Assembly (NCBI RefSeq): GCF_024713945.1
Contig: NC_134679.1
Span: 5,089,001 to 5,153,000, forward strand
Reading direction: 5' to 3'
Origin: Dermatophagoides farinae
Taxonomy: Eukaryota; Arthropoda; Arachnida; Sarcoptiformes; Pyroglyphidae
Length of the DNA stretch: 64,000 nucleotides
Shown here piece after piece: positions 60,728 through 64,000 of this stretch. Position 1 is the stretch's first letter; the number at the start of each line of letters is the position of its first letter. The translations under genes were made by a program, and so were the position numbers. The notes beneath the pieces are model-generated. The model saw only the letters and a list, made by a program, of their open reading frames with translations, searched no databases and had not been told where the DNA came from.

Positions 60728-63584
60728 TTACTTGTTCTTACCAATCAAATAGTAAGTCATCAATTTTCCTTTGCCTTTCACACTGACTAGTCCACGTTGT
60801 TCGAATATGAAATCAAATTCTTTAAGAATTTCCATCGTTTCCTGTACAACTTGGATACATCCAGCTTTTCCGGTGCTTTCCATTCGACTAGCAACATTAA
60901 CAGTATTGCCCCAAATGTCGTAATGAGGTTTTCTAGCTCCAATCACACCAGCAGTGATCGGGCCCTGATTAATACCGATACGAAGAACAAAGTTATTGAA
61001 ACTTTCCTTATTGATACCGTTCAATGTTTCTTTCATGGTTAATGCAAATTCAGTTAATTGTGCTAAATGGGACCATTTTTCAATAATATTATTCGATTTC
61101 GAACAATCTGATTCTTCACAATTTAATCCACTAGCTGCCATATAAGTTGAGCTTATCGTTTTAATTTTGAATATGTCTCTGAAACGTGGCTGTGATAGTA
61201 GCGAATCATAATCGGATATCACCTCATTAAGGAATCTTAAACATTCCAATCCTTGATTATTAACCGATTCTTCAGTGTAGAAATCAGCGAAATTGGGCAT
61301 CGATGCAAATAGGACGCCAACGCATTCATAACTTTTACTGTACAATTCCTATATAAAGACGATTAAAAGCAAGAACTAATTACCAGGAATACTAGATCAT
61401 AGATTATGGCTTACCTCGTCGTTTTTTCGTTTGCCCAAGAAATGGACGGCAACATGTGGCGGTAATATGTTGTAGACAAGAGCTTCATTTTTTCGTCGCA
61501 TATCGGCCACCATTTCCTTCTGTTGATCGATATCCTTTTGCCATAGGAACAGCCTTCGTGTCATTAGTTCAAACTATTGTTATCATCAAGTATTATTTTC
61601 CAAATTATTATTCAAATTGATTAGCTGACCATCATCAGTCAAGACTTACTTGTCGATTAATAATAATCAATCCAATAACTATTGTTATGATAATGATGAC
61701 ATAGTTATGCCTACTATGGATCAATTGTTGATAATTGATGAGCCTATAAACTTTGAATGCATAACCTAGACAGGCGTAGATGAGAACACATTGGATCAAT
61801 GCTAGACTTATAATGATGGCCGCTTTCATTAGGAATTGTATACGAGTCAATACAGTAATAGCTAATAAGCCCAGTATGCAAAAGAATATTAGGTATTGAG
61901 GCAATGCTATGACATGGTTGGCCACATGGTATCTATCAGTCGAGCCCGAGACAATCAGATTTGCATATTCAGTGTTGAGATTCGAATCATAAAATACCTA
62001 GAAATGTAAATGAGAATAAATGTAAAGTTGAATGATTTTTTACTACTCACATTGACAATAATGTGAGCCGTTATCCAAATGGTTATCATACTGCCCGCGA
62101 TCGTTACACGTATCCAAGATTTCTGCTGTACAGCGTTGGACAGTATAGCCAATGGCTTTGGAATCGACTGTTATTAATAATGGATCGAATGGAAGGAAAA
62201 ATGATAAAGAGAGACCGGATAAATCGAATCGAATATCAATTTACCGAACATATGATTGGTATTGTACAAATGAACGCTTTAACGGTGAGCAATACAAGGC
62301 AAATGACAAGGGTCAAATAAATGTGTAAACGCATCGGTCCAATCAAAACGAATGCCAATAGATAGATGAACAATGTGAAAGGAAGGCCAAGTAACGATAT
62401 GCAGCTAGTTATATCACGACTTTCACGATATTCTCGTTCGATATCATCATTCTTGAATGTCAAGCTCAATAAATCAGTGTGTTCGGCAATGTTTTTTTCA
62501 CTATCGCGATGTATGAGTTCAGCGTGTAGACGTCGTTTATATACTTCTGGATCTTTTATATCTTCTTGCCGATAGCGATCGCCGGTTGTATCGCTATTCA
62601 ATTTGGTCGTCTATAATTATCATGGTTAAATTTAGCATTCATCGGAAATCATTCATCACTTACCTCCCCACATTCATCTGTTATATTTGGAATTTCTGTT
62701 TGAATCATTGCATCTAGAGTTCCTTCCGGATACTATTAACGAAAGGAATGAATAAAAATCAAAACATGGCTCATTGAATGGGCTAATTTGCATATTAGCA
62801 CAGTTGATTACGAATGCAATGGATAAGTTTAGCCAGATGATGCCAAACTTGGCCCAAGCTGCCAAATATATTCATCATCATGTCGGATGCTAATATCCGA
62901 CTATAGTTCATAATTGAATGAATAATAATAATATATCTATATTCGCGCATTTTCGATTATATGAGCAAAGAATTTCTAATGAGCTTAGTAATAAATATTA
63001 AAAAAAAGAGATTAAAGGCTCTATGTGTGGCTACATTAGACTTATTATAAATAAATCATGTTTATTGGTGGCTGTCATTCTATGCAAAATCTGATAATCG
63101 GATGGAAGATGAGCAAAAAGAAAAAACTTACAGGTTTTATAATCTTGGTTATGAAATAGGTTTTTATACCGGCCAAACGAACAACTTCTTCGCGTGATGC
63201 ACCATCTCCATCGGTCACTTCGAATTCGCCATCCAAAAAACTAAGCGTCTTTTCAGATATATGTACTCGTCTGTTTGGATAAGATAAAATGTAACAAGTA
63301 AATAATGTTGGTGATTAATATGATTGTATCCTTATATTCAGATTGTCATTGTATATGATTTAATTTACCCGGGTAATCCGGCACTTTCCATTTTGTTGGC
63401 CAGCTCAACATCACGACTGTATACATCAAATTGCCATTGTCGTTGACCTAGTACACCAGCTAGTACGCTACCCGTATGGATTCCTGTAAACAAATGTCAA
63501 AAACAATTCACAATACAAAAAAAAATATAACAATACTAACCGACTCTCATGTCGACCGTTGATTTTGTTTGCTCACGAACCGAT
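60728..63584 (-). CDS. Transmembrane adenylyl cyclase, 3' two-thirds (5' end outside window)
   Basis: Converts ATP to cAMP at the plasma membrane under G-protein control. Exons in the window: 63584-63541, 63483-63369, 63270-63132, 62732-62664, 62610-62245, 62167-62051, 61997-61650, 61573-61415, 61348-60728; all phases agree (659 residues seen). They encode the end of the C1a catalytic domain ([37 protein letters not shown]), C1b, the second six-helix membrane cassette ([34 protein letters not shown]) and the complete C2a domain. C2a has [66 protein letters not shown] (with the catalytic Asn and Arg) and [12 protein letters not shown] (with the ATP-binding Lys). It ends a few residues after C2, as in most isoforms. 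[11 protein letters not shown] suggests a relative of insect Ac78C / mammalian AC8, but that assignment is tentative. Confidence 0.95.
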
Positions 63585-64000
63585 CTGATTACAAGAAAAT
63601 TGAGAAAAAAAAGGAAAAAATTCATTTATTTAATAACAAACAAGACAAATCAAATGTTGTTATCACATCAAATGTCCTCGTTCCATTCATTTTGGTTGTA
63701 TTGCAACTACCAAGTTTTTTCGTGGACCCATTGTAACAGTTATTGCGATTCTGGATTCCACATTCATATCGAATGTCAGTATTTACTCAGTATTCTTTTA
63801 TTCAATATGACCATGACGCCTATAACACAGACATAACAGAGAATAATGTGTTTTGTATATTTAGCTTTTCAATTGCAGATTCTACCTCTCAAGTGTAAAC
63901 ACAAGCCACAAACAATCTTTCTATTCTTATTAAATTTAGATTCATAAGAGGGAAAAAAGTTTAAATGAAAACTTGGCATGAAAAATAGGACTCATTAAAC
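63585..64000 (-). other. Intron of the adenylyl cyclase gene running off the window
   Basis: Upstream of the exon at 63584-63541 (acceptor CTTGTAATCAG). The preceding C1 exon with the conserved LGDCYYC motif was sought on the minus strand to 64000 and is not present, so it lies beyond the edge. Confidence 0.7.

Noticed and set aside
1-64000. tRNA or rRNA genes
   Set aside because: No cloverleaf with the conserved GGTTCRANNCC arm or rRNA-like block was noticed when reading through; a covariance-model scan would be needed to exclude a divergent one.

Overview
Eukaryotic nuclear DNA, very AT-rich and crowded with dinucleotide and trinucleotide microsatellites. Genes have GT-AG introns, many only 56-80 bases long. 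Most CDS start or end positions below come from joining exons by hand, checking splice sites and reading phase at every junction. The 356-residue arginine kinase at 34.3-35.7 kb agrees, as far as I can recall, with the house dust mite group 20 allergen (Der f 20 / Der p 20). With the compact gene structure this points to an astigmatid mite, most likely Dermatophagoides; the species is not resolved.

Layout. 1-14.0 kb: gene desert of simple repeats. 14.0-26.1 kb (+): a TASK-type two-pore potassium channel whose first selectivity filter lies on a 25-base microexon between introns of 3.0 and 6.7 kb. 26.1-30.2 kb: second desert. 30.2-33.8 kb (+): RBR-type E3 ubiquitin ligase resembling RNF217, with a reading-frame problem at a GAT repeat. 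34.3-35.7 kb (-): arginine kinase. 35.9-36.7 kb (-): tentative 51-residue membrane protein. 37.9-39.1 kb (-): CRAL-TRIO lipid-transfer protein. 39.7-41.0 kb (-): FKBP8-like TPR immunophilin with a tail anchor. 41.5-47.1 kb (-): an eight-exon, 1133-residue coiled-coil tail-anchored protein of the IRAG/LRMP family. 48.6-49.5 kb (+): Mediator subunit MED30. 49.8-50.9 kb (+): WTAP/Fl(2)d, the m6A writer adaptor. 51.3-53.8 kb (-): five-finger C2H2 protein.

54.2-60.1 kb is the accessory part: a 79-bp hAT-type MITE with perfect 8-bp target duplications, a spliced and uninterrupted MULE transposase gene with in-frame N-terminal repeats, relic coding sequence, a makorin-like RING gene with a decayed copy just upstream, and an orphan ORF. 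60.7-64 kb (-): the 3' two-thirds of a transmembrane adenylyl cyclase whose 5' end lies outside the window.

There is no operon logic. Ordinary cellular genes (cAMP signalling, K+ leak, phosphagen energy buffering, ubiquitination, transcription, RNA methylation) sit side by side, often convergent with 0.4-0.5 kb between 3' ends. The best candidates for something undescribed are the MULE-derived gene with its hairpin repeats, the makorin-like tandem relic next to it, and the microexon design of the channel.
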